A stretch of DNA of 64,000 bases from Ramlibacter monticola (lineage in GTDB: Bacteria > Pseudomonadota > Gammaproteobacteria > Burkholderiales > Burkholderiaceae_C): contig NZ_JAEQNE010000010.1 in the NCBI RefSeq assembly GCF_016722785.1, positions 117,440 to 181,439 on the forward strand, read 5' to 3'. Below, piece by piece: positions 29,505 to 38,609 of this stretch. The notes beneath the pieces are model-generated. The model ran no database searches, was not told where the DNA came from, and was given only the letters and a program-made list of their open reading frames with translations. A program made the translations under genes and the position numbers. The stretch's first letter is position 1. Each line of letters starts with the position of its first letter.

Positions 29505-32282
29505 GTGCACCACGTGATCGATGGTTTGAAGAGGCTGTCGCGGTGTGCAGCCATCGCCGCAGTCGCAGCATCGTTGCTGTACGGATGCTCGGGTGACGAC
29601 GGCGCACCCGGCCCTGCCGGTCCCCCGGGCCCCGCGGGTCCCGCGGGCCCCGCGGGTCCTTCGAGCGTGACGAACGTGACCCAGATGACCCCGGAGCAAT
29701 TCGCCGCCACGGAATTCAATGCGACGATCACCAGCGTGACCATTGCCAGTCCGCCGGTCGTCAACTTCAAGGTCGTCGACCAGTTCGGCGTCCCGATCGC
29801 TGGCCTGGGGCTGGCCACCAAGTCGGCGACGGCGACCGTTGCGCGCTACCAGAACCTCGCCTTCAGCATGGCGAAGCTGGTCCCCAACCCCATCGCGAAC
29901 GGCCCGAGCAGGTGGGTCAGCTACATCGTGACGACCGTGCCGACCACGACGGCCGCCGCGACGGCCCAGCGCCCGAGCACCGACAGCAACGGCACGCTGG
30001 TCGACAATGGAAATGGGACGTACCAGTACACCTTCTTCCGCGACATCAAGCAAGTGAAGGCGCAGGTCGACGCCATGACGCTCACCGGCCTCAACGTCAA
30101 GGCCGACCTGGGTGACCTGACCTTCGATCCGAACGCCATTCACCGGGTCGCGCTGCAGATCTCCGGCAACGCCCCGGGCACCGGCACCAATACACCCACC
30201 GAGGTGCAGACGGTTCCCGGCGTGCCGATGTCGAAGCCGAACAACGCCATCTTCGACTTCATTCCCGCGACCGGCGCGGCGGTTCCTGTGACGAACCCGA
30301 ACCAGCGCCTGATCGTCGACAAGCTGAGCTGCAACGAATGCCACGGCAAGCTCGGTGGCCTTCCGAATACCGAGAGCGAGGGCTTCCACGCCGGCACCCG
30401 CTTCGACCCGCGCTACTGCGTGACCTGCCACAGCGACCAGCGCAAGTACGGGCGGCCACGCTCGACTTCGGTGAACAACGTCTTCACCGGCACCACCTAC
30501 GTTGCGGACGGCGTCACGATGGGCGACTTCCCGGTCCTGATCCACCGCATCCACAAGGGCGAGCTGCTGGTCAAGCAGGGCTACAACTTCGCCGGCCTGC
30601 TGCTGAACGAGACCAAGTTCCCGCAGGACATCCGCAATTGCGACAAGTGCCACGACGGCACCGCCCCCAAGGTCGCACCGCAGGCCACCAACTTCAAGAC
30701 CAAGCCCAGCCGCCTGGCTTGCGGCGCCTGCCACGACGGCATCGACTTCGCCACCGGCGCTGGCGTGACCAACGCCGCCGCCAACCAGGCCAAGATCAAT
30801 GGCACGACGCCGGCGGCCACCGGCCACATCGGCGGTGTGCAGGCCGACGACGGCGGTTGCGACTCCTGCCACGACGCGACGTCGATCGAGAAGGTCTACC
30901 ACCTGGCGATCACCCCGCCGAACCCCCTCAACTCGCTGGCGGTCACCGGCGGCAACAACAACACCAACGCGGCGTGGATCGCGTCCAAGACGGACAACCT
31001 GCCGGCCGGCGCGTTCAAGATCGACTACGTCGTCGCCAGCGTCTCGCGCAATGCCTCCAAGCAGCCGGTGATCGTGTTCAAGGTCCTGAAGGACGGCGTG
31101 CCGATGCCGATCAATGTGTTCGGCAGCGGCAAGACCGAGATGTGGGACAACTTCATGGGCTCGCCCAGCGCGTCCTTCGCATTCGCCGTGCCTCAGGACA
31201 ACGTGACGTCACCGACGGACTTCAACGTCCAGATCAACGGTTACCTGAGAAGCATCTGGAACGGCACGGCCACCGGCACGGGCGCCGGCACCCTGGTCGG
31301 ACCCGACGCCAACGGCAACTACACCGTCACCCTCACGGGCGTCGTCGTTCCCGACAATGCAACGATGCTGACGGGCGGCATCGGATACAGCTACGGCCTG
31401 AAGACCACCATGCCGCTGACACAGATCAACCTGGTGGACAACTCGCTGCTGGATCCGAACCGTCACCCACGCTTCGGGGTCAGCCCCGCGACGGCGACCG
31501 ACATCACGGCTGGACAGCCGAACCTGCTCGGTGGCCTGGTCGCCATCGCCCCGGACTTGCAGACGGTCGGCACCGGCTACACGGGACGTCGGGCGATCGT
31601 CGAAGACAAGCGCTGCAACAACTGCCACCAGGAACTCGGCGCCTTCACGATCGAGTCCTTCCACGGAGGCCAGCGCAACGACGGCACGACCTGCTCGTGG
31701 TGCCACAACCCGAATCGGACCAGCAGCGGCTGGACGGCGGATTCGACTTCGTTCATCCATGCGATCCACGCCAGCGACAAGCGCGAGAAGCCCTTTACCT
31801 GGCACGCGACCGCCGTCGGGGAGTCCTATGCGGACATCAAGTTCCCGGGCATCCTGAACAGGTGCGAGACCTGCCACCTGCCAGGCACCTATGACTTCAG
31901 CGCCAGCGCCTCGGCGTCGCAGGAAGCCGGTCGCCTGTTCAAGGCGGTGGCCACCGGCACGCCGCTGTCCGCCACGGCGACCGATTTGCAGAAGTTCCAG
32001 GCGTCGCCCTACATCACCGCCGGCACGAACTACGGCGCCAACTTCAGCTTCGCCGCCGCAACGGGCGTGGCGACCCAGGCGGCCCCGACCACGCTGGTGA
32101 ATTCACCCACCGCGGCCGTCTGCTTCGCCTGCCATGACACGGCCCTGGCGCAGTCGCACATGACGTCGAACGGCGGTTCGATCTATGAAGCACGCTCCAC
32201 GGCGCTGCTCAAGGTCGAGCAATGCCTCATTTGCCACGCTTCCGGCCGGATCGCCGACATCAAGGCGGTGCACTCGAAGTAG
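29505..32282 (+). CDS. OmcA/MtrC-family decaheme c-type cytochrome, surface lipoprotein
   Basis: A 925-residue protein from the GTG at 29505, 5 nt after an AGGAGG site. The signal ends with lipobox LYGC near residue 28. A short collagen-like Gly-Pro-Ala tract follows (about 6 repeats). Ten CxxCH heme sites are visible in two groups of five: CNECH (~276), CVTCH, CDKCH, CGACH and CDSCH, then CNNCH, CSWCH, CETCH, CFACH and CLICH (~907). This layout of two pentaheme domains matches the OmcA/MtrC family, which moves electrons to extracellular acceptors. No MtrA-like or MtrB-like partner gene is in the window. Confidence 0.9.
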   Translation: MHHVIDGLKRLSRCAAIAAVAASLLYGCSGDDGAPGPAGPPGPAGPAGPAGPSSVTNVTQMTPEQFAATEFNATITSVTIASPPVVNFKVVDQFGVPIAGLGLATKSATATVARYQNLAFSMAKLVPNPIANGPSRWVSYIVTTVPTTTAAATAQRPSTDSNGTLVDNGNGTYQYTFFRDIKQVKAQVDAMTLTGLNVKADLGDLTFDPNAIHRVALQISGNAPGTGTNTPTEVQTVPGVPMSKPNNAIFDFIPATGAAVPVTNPNQRLIVDKLSCNECHGKLGGLPNTESEGFHAGTRFDPRYCVTCHSDQRKYGRPRSTSVNNVFTGTTYVADGVTMGDFPVLIHRIHKGELLVKQGYNFAGLLLNETKFPQDIRNCDKCHDGTAPKVAPQATNFKTKPSRLACGACHDGIDFATGAGVTNAAANQAKINGTTPAATGHIGGVQADDGGCDSCHDATSIEKVYHLAITPPNPLNSLAVTGGNNNTNAAWIASKTDNLPAGAFKIDYVVASVSRNASKQPVIVFKVLKDGVPMPINVFGSGKTEMWDNFMGSPSASFAFAVPQDNVTSPTDFNVQINGYLRSIWNGTATGTGAGTLVGPDANGNYTVTLTGVVVPDNATMLTGGIGYSYGLKTTMPLTQINLVDNSLLDPNRHPRFGVSPATATDITAGQPNLLGGLVAIAPDLQTVGTGYTGRRAIVEDKRCNNCHQELGAFTIESFHGGQRNDGTTCSWCHNPNRTSSGWTADSTSFIHAIHASDKREKPFTWHATAVGESYADIKFPGILNRCETCHLPGTYDFSASASASQEAGRLFKAVATGTPLSATATDLQKFQASPYITAGTNYGANFSFAAATGVATQAAPTTLVNSPTAAVCFACHDTALAQSHMTSNGGSIYEARSTALLKVEQCLICHASGRIADIKAVHSK

Positions 32283-32290
32283 CGTGGTCC

Positions 32291-32318
32291 CGCTGGCCGT
32301 CTTGCGGGACGGCCAGCG
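32291..32318 (+). terminator. Stem-loop after the decaheme cytochrome gene
   Basis: An 11-bp perfect stem (32291-32301 with 32308-32318) and a 6-nt loop begin 9 nt after the stop. No T-run follows, so termination strength is uncertain. Confidence 0.55.
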
Positions 32319-32393
32319 GAGAAGACGGACGACTTTCTGACGGATGCAAAGTCCGGGGGCTGGCCTCAGCCCATCCGGGCGGAATTTGTGTTC

Positions 32394-32399
32394 TATAAT
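32394..32399 (+). promoter_or_regulatory. -10 box for the tRNA-Gly/tRNA-Leu unit
   Basis: A perfect TATAAT 37 nt before the second tRNA-Gly. The leader differs completely from that of copy 1. A clear -35 is not seen. Confidence 0.45.
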
Positions 32400-32436
32400 C
32401 GTGGGCTCACCTGATGTGTCGAACGTCAGGTGCGAT

Positions 32437-32512
32437 GCGGGAGTAGCTCAGTTGGTAGAGCGCAACCTTGCCAAGGTTGAGGTCGCGAGTTCGAGACTCG
32501 TCTCCCGCTCCA
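32437..32512 (+). tRNA. tRNA-Gly (anticodon GCC), copy 2
   Basis: A 76-nt tRNA with acceptor GCGGGAG pairing with CTCCCGC before T-CCA; anticodon GCC. It differs from copy 1 only at positions 7 and 66, a compensated pair. Confidence 0.97.
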
Positions 32513-32520
32513 GATCCGGA

Positions 32521-32550
32521 AGGGAAGCCTGAGAGGGCTTCCCTTTTTGT
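32521..32550 (+). terminator. Rho-independent-type hairpin between tRNA-Gly and tRNA-Leu
   Basis: A 9-bp stem (32521-32529 with 32536-32544), 6-nt loop and a TTTTT run (32544-32548). It is the clearest intrinsic terminator in the window, yet it stands only 25 nt before tRNA-Leu. Confidence 0.75.
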
Positions 32551-32572
32551 TTGCCGTACAGTCGCCCCCAGC

Positions 32573-32662
32573 GCCCCGATGGTGAAATCGGTAGACACAG
32601 CGGACTTAAAATCCGCCGCCCTTGAACAAGGCGTGCCGGTTCGATTCCGGCTCGGGGCACCA
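32573..32662 (+). tRNA. tRNA-Leu (anticodon TAA)
   Basis: A 90-nt class II tRNA. Acceptor GCCCCGA pairs with TCGGGGC before A-CCA. The anticodon loop ACTTAAAAT reads TAA. There is a long variable arm, and the T arm is GCCGG-TTCGATT-CCGGC. Confidence 0.96.
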
Positions 32663-32763
32663 TCCTGTTGCGGGCCGGGCCCCCTTCGGAGGCGGGTCCC
32701 GCCCCCTGAATACGCAGAACTAAACCTCGGCCGGGAAGGTCCACAATAGGGCCGGAGAGCACC

Positions 32764-33393
32764 ATGTCCCAATACGACGCCCCCTTCGAAATCCACGTGC
32801 ACGGCGAAGTACCGCTGCGCACGGGCGTGACGTACGCCCAGCTGCAGGAGGCGCTGAAACCCCTGTGGACCTACGCCGGCGCCAAGTCCCTGGCCGACGG
32901 CGCCGAAAGCGCCTACGAGGAAGAGCCCGGCATCAAGTTCGACGCCCAGGAACGCCTCCTGAGCATGTGCTGGACGGTGGCCGGCGACCTGGACTTCCGC
33001 CAGCAGCTCGACGAGATGTGCATGAGCCTCAACGACCTGGCGGAAGAGGGCGCGGCCATCGAGGTCACCTTCTACGACGCCGAGTTCGACGAGGAGGAGG
33101 CCGAGCCGGAGGAGGAGTCGCGCGACGACTTCCTCATGCTGTTCGTCGGCCCCACGCCGGCGGCGATCATGCAGGTGCAGCGCGACCTGCTGGTGCAGGA
33201 CGTGGTGAACCTGATGGAGCGCCACTTCGACACCTCCGAGCTCGATGGCGTGGTGGGCGAGATCGACAAGCTGTTCTCCCGGCGTTTCGACGCGCTGGTG
33301 AGCTCGCTGGAACTGGGCAAGCCGCCGCGCGGCAGCGGCGGCGGTTCCTCGGGCGGGCACGGCGGTGGCCGGCGGCCGCGGCACCTGCACTGA
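32764..33393 (+). CDS. Conserved hypothetical protein with acidic middle and Gly/His tail
   Basis: A 209-residue soluble protein without signal or membrane segments. It starts MSQYDAPFEIHVHGEVPLRT. The middle holds an acidic run (DEEEAEPEEES near residue 113), and the last ~30 residues are Gly/Ser/His/Arg-rich (GGSSGGHGGG). I recognise the type as a Burkholderiales conserved protein of unknown function but cannot name its role. The tail could bind metal or nucleic acid; that is a guess. The MFS gene starts 49 nt downstream. Confidence 0.75.
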   Translation: MSQYDAPFEIHVHGEVPLRTGVTYAQLQEALKPLWTYAGAKSLADGAESAYEEEPGIKFDAQERLLSMCWTVAGDLDFRQQLDEMCMSLNDLAEEGAAIEVTFYDAEFDEEEAEPEEESRDDFLMLFVGPTPAAIMQVQRDLLVQDVVNLMERHFDTSELDGVVGEIDKLFSRRFDALVSSLELGKPPRGSGGGSSGGHGGGRRPRHLH

Positions 33394-33442
33394 TCTTCCC
33401 GGGCGGGGGTGACGACGTTCCCGTCGTCTACCATCCCGCCCC

Positions 33443-34741
33443 ATGCCCCTGTTCTCCCAGGACGCCCTGAACCCCGGCGTGCGCAAGCGCGAGGTGTTCG
33501 GCTGGGCGATGTACGACTTCGCCAACTCCGGCTACACCACGGTCGTCATCACCGCCGTCTTCGCCGCCTACTTCGTGGGCGGCATCGCCCAGAAGGCGGA
33601 GTGGGCCACCTTCGCGTGGACGCTCGCGCTCAGCATCTCCTACTTCATCGTGATGCTCACGATGCCGAGCCTCGGGGCCTACGCGGACCTGCGCGGCGCG
33701 AAGAAGCGCATCCTCGCGCTGGTCACCCTCGGCTGCGTGGTGAGCACCGCGGCGCTCGCGCTCGCGCGGCCCGGGGGCGTGGCGCTGGCGATGACGCTGA
33801 TCGTCGTCTCCAACGTCTTCTACAGCTACGGCGAATCGCTCACTGCCGCCTTCCTGCCGGAGCTGGCGCGGCCGGATGCGCTGGGCAAGGTGAGCGGCTG
33901 GGGCTGGGGCTTCGGCTACTTCGGCGGGATGCTGGCGCTGGGCATCTGCCTGGGCTACGTGCTGTGGGCCCAGGGGCGCGGCATCCCCGCCGCGGAGTTC
34001 GTGCCGGTCACCATGCTGGTCACGGCGGCGATCTACGGCCTGGCTTCCACCGTCACCTTCCGCCTGCTCACCGAGCGCGCCCGGCCCGACCCGGACGCGC
34101 TGCGCGAAGGCGGCCTCGCCGCCTCGCTGCACCAGTTGCGCCGCACCTTCGCCGAGGCGCGTCGCTACGTCGACTTCATGTGGCTGCTGGCCTGCGCCGT
34201 GTTCTACCAGGGCGGCGTCGCTGTCGCGATCGCGCTGGCCGCGATCTACGCCGAGAGCGTGGTCGGCTTCCAGCAACAGGAGACGATGGTGCTGATCTTC
34301 GTGCTGAACCTCGCGGCCGCCGCCGGCGCCTTCGCCTGGGGCTACCTGCAGGACCGCATCGGCCACAAGATCGCGCTGGGCAGCACGCTGGCCGGCTGGA
34401 TCGCCACCTGCGTGATCGCCGCGCTCTCCACCACCAAGGGCCAGTTCTGGTGGGCCGCGGCCATCGCGGGCCTGTGCATGGGATCGAGCCAGTCGGCGGG
34501 CCGCGCGCTGGCCGGTATGTTCGCGCCGCCGCGCCAGCTGGCCGAGTTCTACGGCCTGTGGACCTTCGCGATCCGCCTTGCCAGCATCGTCGGCCCCCTC
34601 AGCTACGGCGCGATCACCTGGGCCACGCGCGGCAACCAGCGCCTGGCGATCATGAGCACCGCGGTGCTCTTCGTCGTCGGACTCGCGCTGCTGCTCAAGG
34701 TGGACGTGGCGCGCGGCCGCGCCGCCGCGCTCGCCCAATGA
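33443..34741 (+). CDS. MFS transporter, UMF1 / Atg22-like family
   Basis: A 432-residue membrane protein with about 12 hydrophobic helices. The N-terminal FGWAMYDFANSGYTTVVITA is the signature of the UMF1 (Atg22-like) group. It is followed by LGAYADLRGAKKR, the loop 2-3 motif of MFS carriers, near residue 72. The family probably exports amino acids or similar small molecules, but the bacterial substrate is unknown. The gene is convergent with the large exported protein gene, and a strong hairpin follows. Confidence 0.88.
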   Translation: MPLFSQDALNPGVRKREVFGWAMYDFANSGYTTVVITAVFAAYFVGGIAQKAEWATFAWTLALSISYFIVMLTMPSLGAYADLRGAKKRILALVTLGCVVSTAALALARPGGVALAMTLIVVSNVFYSYGESLTAAFLPELARPDALGKVSGWGWGFGYFGGMLALGICLGYVLWAQGRGIPAAEFVPVTMLVTAAIYGLASTVTFRLLTERARPDPDALREGGLAASLHQLRRTFAEARRYVDFMWLLACAVFYQGGVAVAIALAAIYAESVVGFQQQETMVLIFVLNLAAAAGAFAWGYLQDRIGHKIALGSTLAGWIATCVIAALSTTKGQFWWAAAIAGLCMGSSQSAGRALAGMFAPPRQLAEFYGLWTFAIRLASIVGPLSYGAITWATRGNQRLAIMSTAVLFVVGLALLLKVDVARGRAAALAQ

Positions 34742-34745
34742 GAAA

Positions 34746-34773
34746 GGGGCACCGGCCTTGCGGTCGGTGCCCC
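34746..34773. terminator. Strong hairpin after the MFS gene
   Basis: A 12-bp stem (34746-34757 with 34762-34773) and TTGC loop, 5 nt after the stop. A second perfect 9-bp hairpin (34800-34808 with 34812-34820) lies closer to the end of the opposite gene. Together they separate two convergent genes. Confidence 0.6.
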
Positions 34774-34838
34774 GGTGGCGCCGGCATTCCGGCAGCCCCT
34801 GCCATGACGGGGTCATGGCACTTGCGCCAGTCGGCGCT

Positions 34839-37490
34839 TTACTTCACGAGGATCGTCCCGTTCGCGGAGCCTCCCAGCACCGGCTCGCTGGAGTAGATCC
34901 GCACGCGGGACGGCGTCCGCTGCCACGCGCCCGTGCTGGTCGGATCCTGCGCGGTGCCCGCGGCGATGATCTTGTCCAGCGACCAGCCGCCGGCGGCGTC
35001 GACGATGGCGGTGCCGATCAGGCACTCGCCGGTGGCGATGAGGCCGCTGCAGGTGATGCCGCTGCGCGTCTTGCCGTCGCCGTAGACGATGGTCAAGGTC
35101 TGGCCTGCGCGCACGGTGTCCGTCCCGTTGATCCTCCACCGCAGGGCGGCCGGCGTGAACTGGGTCTGGACGGGCGTGATCGTCTCGGCGGCGAGCACCG
35201 TCACCGAGCCGGTGGCCGTGTTCGGCGACACCACGCCGGCCGCGTCCTTCACCTGGTACACGATGTTGTACGTGCCCGCGGTCGTCGGCGTGAAGCTCAC
35301 GACGCCGTTCACCGGCGTGGGCCGCGTGCCGAGTTGCGTGGGCCAGCTGATGATCACCGCGTCCTTCAGGTCCGCCGGGCCGTCCGGATCGGTGCTGTTC
35401 GCCAGCAGGTTGAGGGTGGCGGGCTTGGTCACCACGCCGCCGCCGCTGGTGTTGCCAGCCGAGGGCGTGTCGTTCACCGGGGTGATGGTGATGGTCAGGA
35501 GCCCCTGGTTGGAGACCTTGCCGTCCACCGTCACGGTGTAGCTGATCGAGTCGGTGCCGTTGGCGTTCGGGTTCGGCACGTAGGAGATGATGCCGTCGGA
35601 CGTGATGTTCGCCAGGCCCAGGCGCGGCGCCTGCGCGCTCACCGTGGCCGTGCCGAGGCCTTGCCGCACGAAGTTGCGCAGCGTCATCGCCGTTCCGTTC
35701 ACGGTGATGGTGTCGTTGCCGAGCAGGTCGACCGCGAGGTCCATGCCCGCGCCGCACATGCTGGCGGCCGCCTGCGAGCAGTCCTCGAACACCGTGGCCG
35801 TCTCGTTCACGGCCACGGGCGTGCCGATCACGGGCGGCGTGTTGCCGCCGCCGCCGCCACCACCGCCGCCCCCCGTGCCGGTGGCCATGCCGCGGGCCGT
35901 CTCGGTCTCGTGGGTCGCCAGGCCGCCCTTGGAGGAGGCCACCTGCACCGTTGCCGGGGAGGCCATGAGGCCGGTCACGGTGGCGGCGTCCAGGGCGAGG
36001 TCGAGGCCGGTACCCGGGGCCGTGGCGAGCGCCCGGCCGGGAGTCCCGGGCGCGGCGGGCCCGAAGCCGATCAGGGTCAGCTTCGCCGTCGGGTCGCTCG
36101 AGATCGCGCTGACGGACAGCGTGCCGTTGCCCGGACCGTCGTAGTCGGCTGCGTTGATGCGGACGGTGTCGGTCACGCGTTGCAGGTAGTAGGCCGGCAC
36201 GGTCTGGCCGTTCGCGTCACGCGCCGCGGAGTCCATGAGGCAGACATGGCTGGGCGCCGCCCCGGTGGCGGTGGGCTGGTTCTGGCCCCAGAAGGTGCTC
36301 CCGCTCTGCGCCATCGTCCTGGAGGTGCCCGTCGGGGCGCCGAAGAACTGCGGCGCATTGACGACGGTGAGCCCGGTCTCCGGGTTCACGATCAGCGAAT
36401 TCGCGCAGGGCTGGTCGAAGTACGACAGCACCGGCATCACGGGCGGCAGCTGCGGCTGCGCCGGCAGGCGCGCCTGCGTGGTCGGCGAGGCGGTGGCGAA
36501 GACGTCCAGGTCGGTCATGTTGCCGACGCCGTCGGCCTTGTACGACGCGCGGGTCGGCGTGACCTTGCCGGGCAGGGTGCCGGTCAGCAGGCGGCCCGCC
36601 ACGGTGAAGTTGCTCTCGCCCTCCATCGTGTAGAACACCGCGCCGTCGCCGGGCGTGCGCACTTCGATGCGGAAGGTGTTGTGGTTGCGCGAAGCGGTGG
36701 TGCCGTTCGTCTCGAAGGCCGTGAAATTCGGCAGCGGGCTGCCCGTGACGGGGCCGACGCGGCCGGGGTCGGCCAGGTACTTCCTGCCGGTCTGCGGGTC
36801 GGCCGTCGCGCCGCCCAGCGCCAGGAGGGCGTCGTAGTAGGGGTCGGTGCCGGGAGGCGCCGACTTCAGCTCGGGCATAGCCGGCACTTCGTTGCCGCCC
36901 GGGAAGGGCGAGGGCAGCAGGTACGGGCCGATCGGCGTCTTCAGCGTGCACTCGAAGGTGTTGACGCAGCCCAGGCCGATGTCGAGCGTGTCGGAGATCT
37001 TGCCGCCGACCGTCATGTTCGGATAGGTCTTGTCCGAATACGGGGTGATCACGCGGTAGTCGCCGTCGAAGGGCAGGTTGGGGATCACCACGCGCAGGCG
37101 GCCGAAGGTGACCTGGTCGCCTTCCGCCGGGAAGTTGTTGGCGAACGCCGCCTCCATCGCGAGCACCAGCTTGGCCCGCATTCCCGTGCCGGCGTCGCGC
37201 ATGTCGTTGACGGCCGCGTAGTAGAAGTGCTCGGGGCCGTAGTTCAGCGGGAAGTTCTCCGGCAGCACGCCGTCGAGGACCGTGCACCAGCCGCCGTTCA
37301 GTTCGGAGGCGTTCAGCGGGTCGCAGAACTCCAGCGTGATGCCGGTCTTGTCCTGGAACCACGACGGGAAGCCGCCGACGGTGGGCGCCTTGCTGATCGG
37401 CCCCATGCGTTCGAGCACGGCGTGGGCGGGGCTGGCGGCGAGTGCGAGCAGCACAGCCGCAGACAGCAGGCTGCGTTTGGGTGAAACCAT
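34839..37490 (-). CDS. Large exported protein with Ig/cadherin-like repeats
   Basis: An 883-residue secreted protein. The signal peptide MVSPKRSLLSAAVLLALAASPAHA is clear. The first ~540 residues are a family I do not recognise, with several cysteines. A glycine run then acts as a hinge near residue 550. Two or more Ig/cadherin-like repeats follow (LLGNDTITVNG; VNDTPSAGNTSGGG ... LLANSTDPDGPADL), ending with a domain containing VRAGQTLTIVYGDGKTRSG. Such repeats serve in surface adhesion or matrix proteins. A promoter-containing gap of ~250 nt lies upstream. No enzymatic motif is visible. Confidence 0.72.
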   Translation of the reverse strand: MVSPKRSLLSAAVLLALAASPAHAVLERMGPISKAPTVGGFPSWFQDKTGITLEFCDPLNASELNGGWCTVLDGVLPENFPLNYGPEHFYYAAVNDMRDAGTGMRAKLVLAMEAAFANNFPAEGDQVTFGRLRVVIPNLPFDGDYRVITPYSDKTYPNMTVGGKISDTLDIGLGCVNTFECTLKTPIGPYLLPSPFPGGNEVPAMPELKSAPPGTDPYYDALLALGGATADPQTGRKYLADPGRVGPVTGSPLPNFTAFETNGTTASRNHNTFRIEVRTPGDGAVFYTMEGESNFTVAGRLLTGTLPGKVTPTRASYKADGVGNMTDLDVFATASPTTQARLPAQPQLPPVMPVLSYFDQPCANSLIVNPETGLTVVNAPQFFGAPTGTSRTMAQSGSTFWGQNQPTATGAAPSHVCLMDSAARDANGQTVPAYYLQRVTDTVRINAADYDGPGNGTLSVSAISSDPTAKLTLIGFGPAAPGTPGRALATAPGTGLDLALDAATVTGLMASPATVQVASSKGGLATHETETARGMATGTGGGGGGGGGGNTPPVIGTPVAVNETATVFEDCSQAAASMCGAGMDLAVDLLGNDTITVNGTAMTLRNFVRQGLGTATVSAQAPRLGLANITSDGIISYVPNPNANGTDSISYTVTVDGKVSNQGLLTITITPVNDTPSAGNTSGGGVVTKPATLNLLANSTDPDGPADLKDAVIISWPTQLGTRPTPVNGVVSFTPTTAGTYNIVYQVKDAAGVVSPNTATGSVTVLAAETITPVQTQFTPAALRWRINGTDTVRAGQTLTIVYGDGKTRSGITCSGLIATGECLIGTAIVDAAGGWSLDKIIAAGTAQDPTSTGAWQRTPSRVRIYSSEPVLGGSANGTILVK

Positions 37491-37743
37491 GAGTCCCTCT
37501 CTCCTCGTAACGTGAATGCCGGACCGGTCGGGATCCCCCAGGCCCCGTGCTCGGGCCCTGCTGGCGAACTTGTATGCCGGTGTATCAAACGTTACGCAAA
37601 GAGTGGACCACCCGCAGGTGCCACCTTCGAGGCACCTTCGTGCTGGCGCGCGGGTGAAATTCCCCCACCATTGGGGGAACGAACGTGCCGTTCCCCACCA
37701 GTGTTGGGGAGACGGACGTGGGGAAGGGTCGCGGAGCCCTGGC
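37491..37743. promoter_or_regulatory. Upstream region with two TCCCCA/TGGGGA dyads
   Basis: TTCCCCCA-N4-TGGGGGAA lies at 37660-37679, and TCCCCA-N7-TGGGGA at 37692-37710. They sit ~170-220 nt before the exported-protein gene and just after the end of murI (both minus strand). They could be operator dyads for the former or stem-loops ending murI transcripts. A related dyad occurs at 46058-46073. Confidence 0.4.
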
Positions 37744-38562
37744 TCAGGCGGCCAGCCGCAGGCCGCCCGGAGAGCCGGCGGTGTCCAGGCCCAGCCAGCG
37801 GGCCGCGGCAGACTGCAGGACTTCGGGCGCGCCGCTGGTGCGCCATTCGACCCGGCCGCTGCCGTCGGGGCTCAGCAGGCCCCGGTCGGACAGGAGTCGC
37901 CGGGTCTGGCGCGCCACCGGCTGGCCGGTCTCCACCAGCTGGATGGAGGGACCCAGCAGTTCGCGGAAGACCTCTTCCGCGAACGGGTAGTGCGTGCACC
38001 CCAGCACCACCGTGTCGATCTCGCCGCGCTCGCTGCCGAAGCAGCAGACTTCCACCGTGTAGCGGCGGCACAGCTCGCGGATGCGGGCCTCGTCGCCGGC
38101 TTCCACGGCGGCGGCCAGCCCGTCGCAGGGCACCAGCACGAAATCGGCCTGGTGGCGCAGCGAGGTGAGCAGCGCCTGGAACTTGGCGGAGGAGAGGGTG
38201 CCGCGGGTGGCGAGCACGGCGACCCGGCCGGTCCGCGTCAGCGCCGAGGCGGGCTTCAGGGCCGGCTCGACGCCGATCACCGGCAGCTGGGTATGGCGCG
38301 CGCGCAGGAGGTGGACGGCCGCGGCCGTCGCCGTGTTGCAGGCGACGACCAGGCCCTTGATCCGGTGCTGCTCCAGCAGGTCCACGGCGATGGCCAGGGA
38401 GCGGTTCGACACGAAGGCCTCGCCTTTCTCGCCGTAGGGCGCGTGGCCCGCGTCGGAGAAATAGACGAAATCCTCGTGGGGCAGTTCGGCGCGCAGGGCC
38501 CGCAGGATGCTGAGCCCGCCCACGCCGCTGTCGAATACCCCGATCGGGCAGTCACGGTCCAT
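37744..38562 (-). CDS. murI: Glutamate racemase
   Basis: A 272-residue cytoplasmic enzyme that makes D-glutamate for peptidoglycan. The opening PIGVFDSGVGGLSILRAL is the family signature. The two catalytic cysteines are in VVACNTATA (near residue 74) and LGCTHYPF (near residue 186). The ATG at 38562 is chosen because the signature begins directly after it; the longer open frame upstream is inside fumarase. It is 47 nt downstream of the class I fumarase and probably co-transcribed. Confidence 0.95.
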   Translation of the reverse strand: MDRDCPIGVFDSGVGGLSILRALRAELPHEDFVYFSDAGHAPYGEKGEAFVSNRSLAIAVDLLEQHRIKGLVVACNTATAAAVHLLRARHTQLPVIGVEPALKPASALTRTGRVAVLATRGTLSSAKFQALLTSLRHQADFVLVPCDGLAAAVEAGDEARIRELCRRYTVEVCCFGSERGEIDTVVLGCTHYPFAEEVFRELLGPSIQLVETGQPVARQTRRLLSDRGLLSPDGSGRVEWRTSGAPEVLQSAAARWLGLDTAGSPGGLRLAA

Positions 38563-38609
38563 CCCCGTAACTCTACGGGGTGGAACGCGACGGCGCTTGT
38601 GAGACAGCT

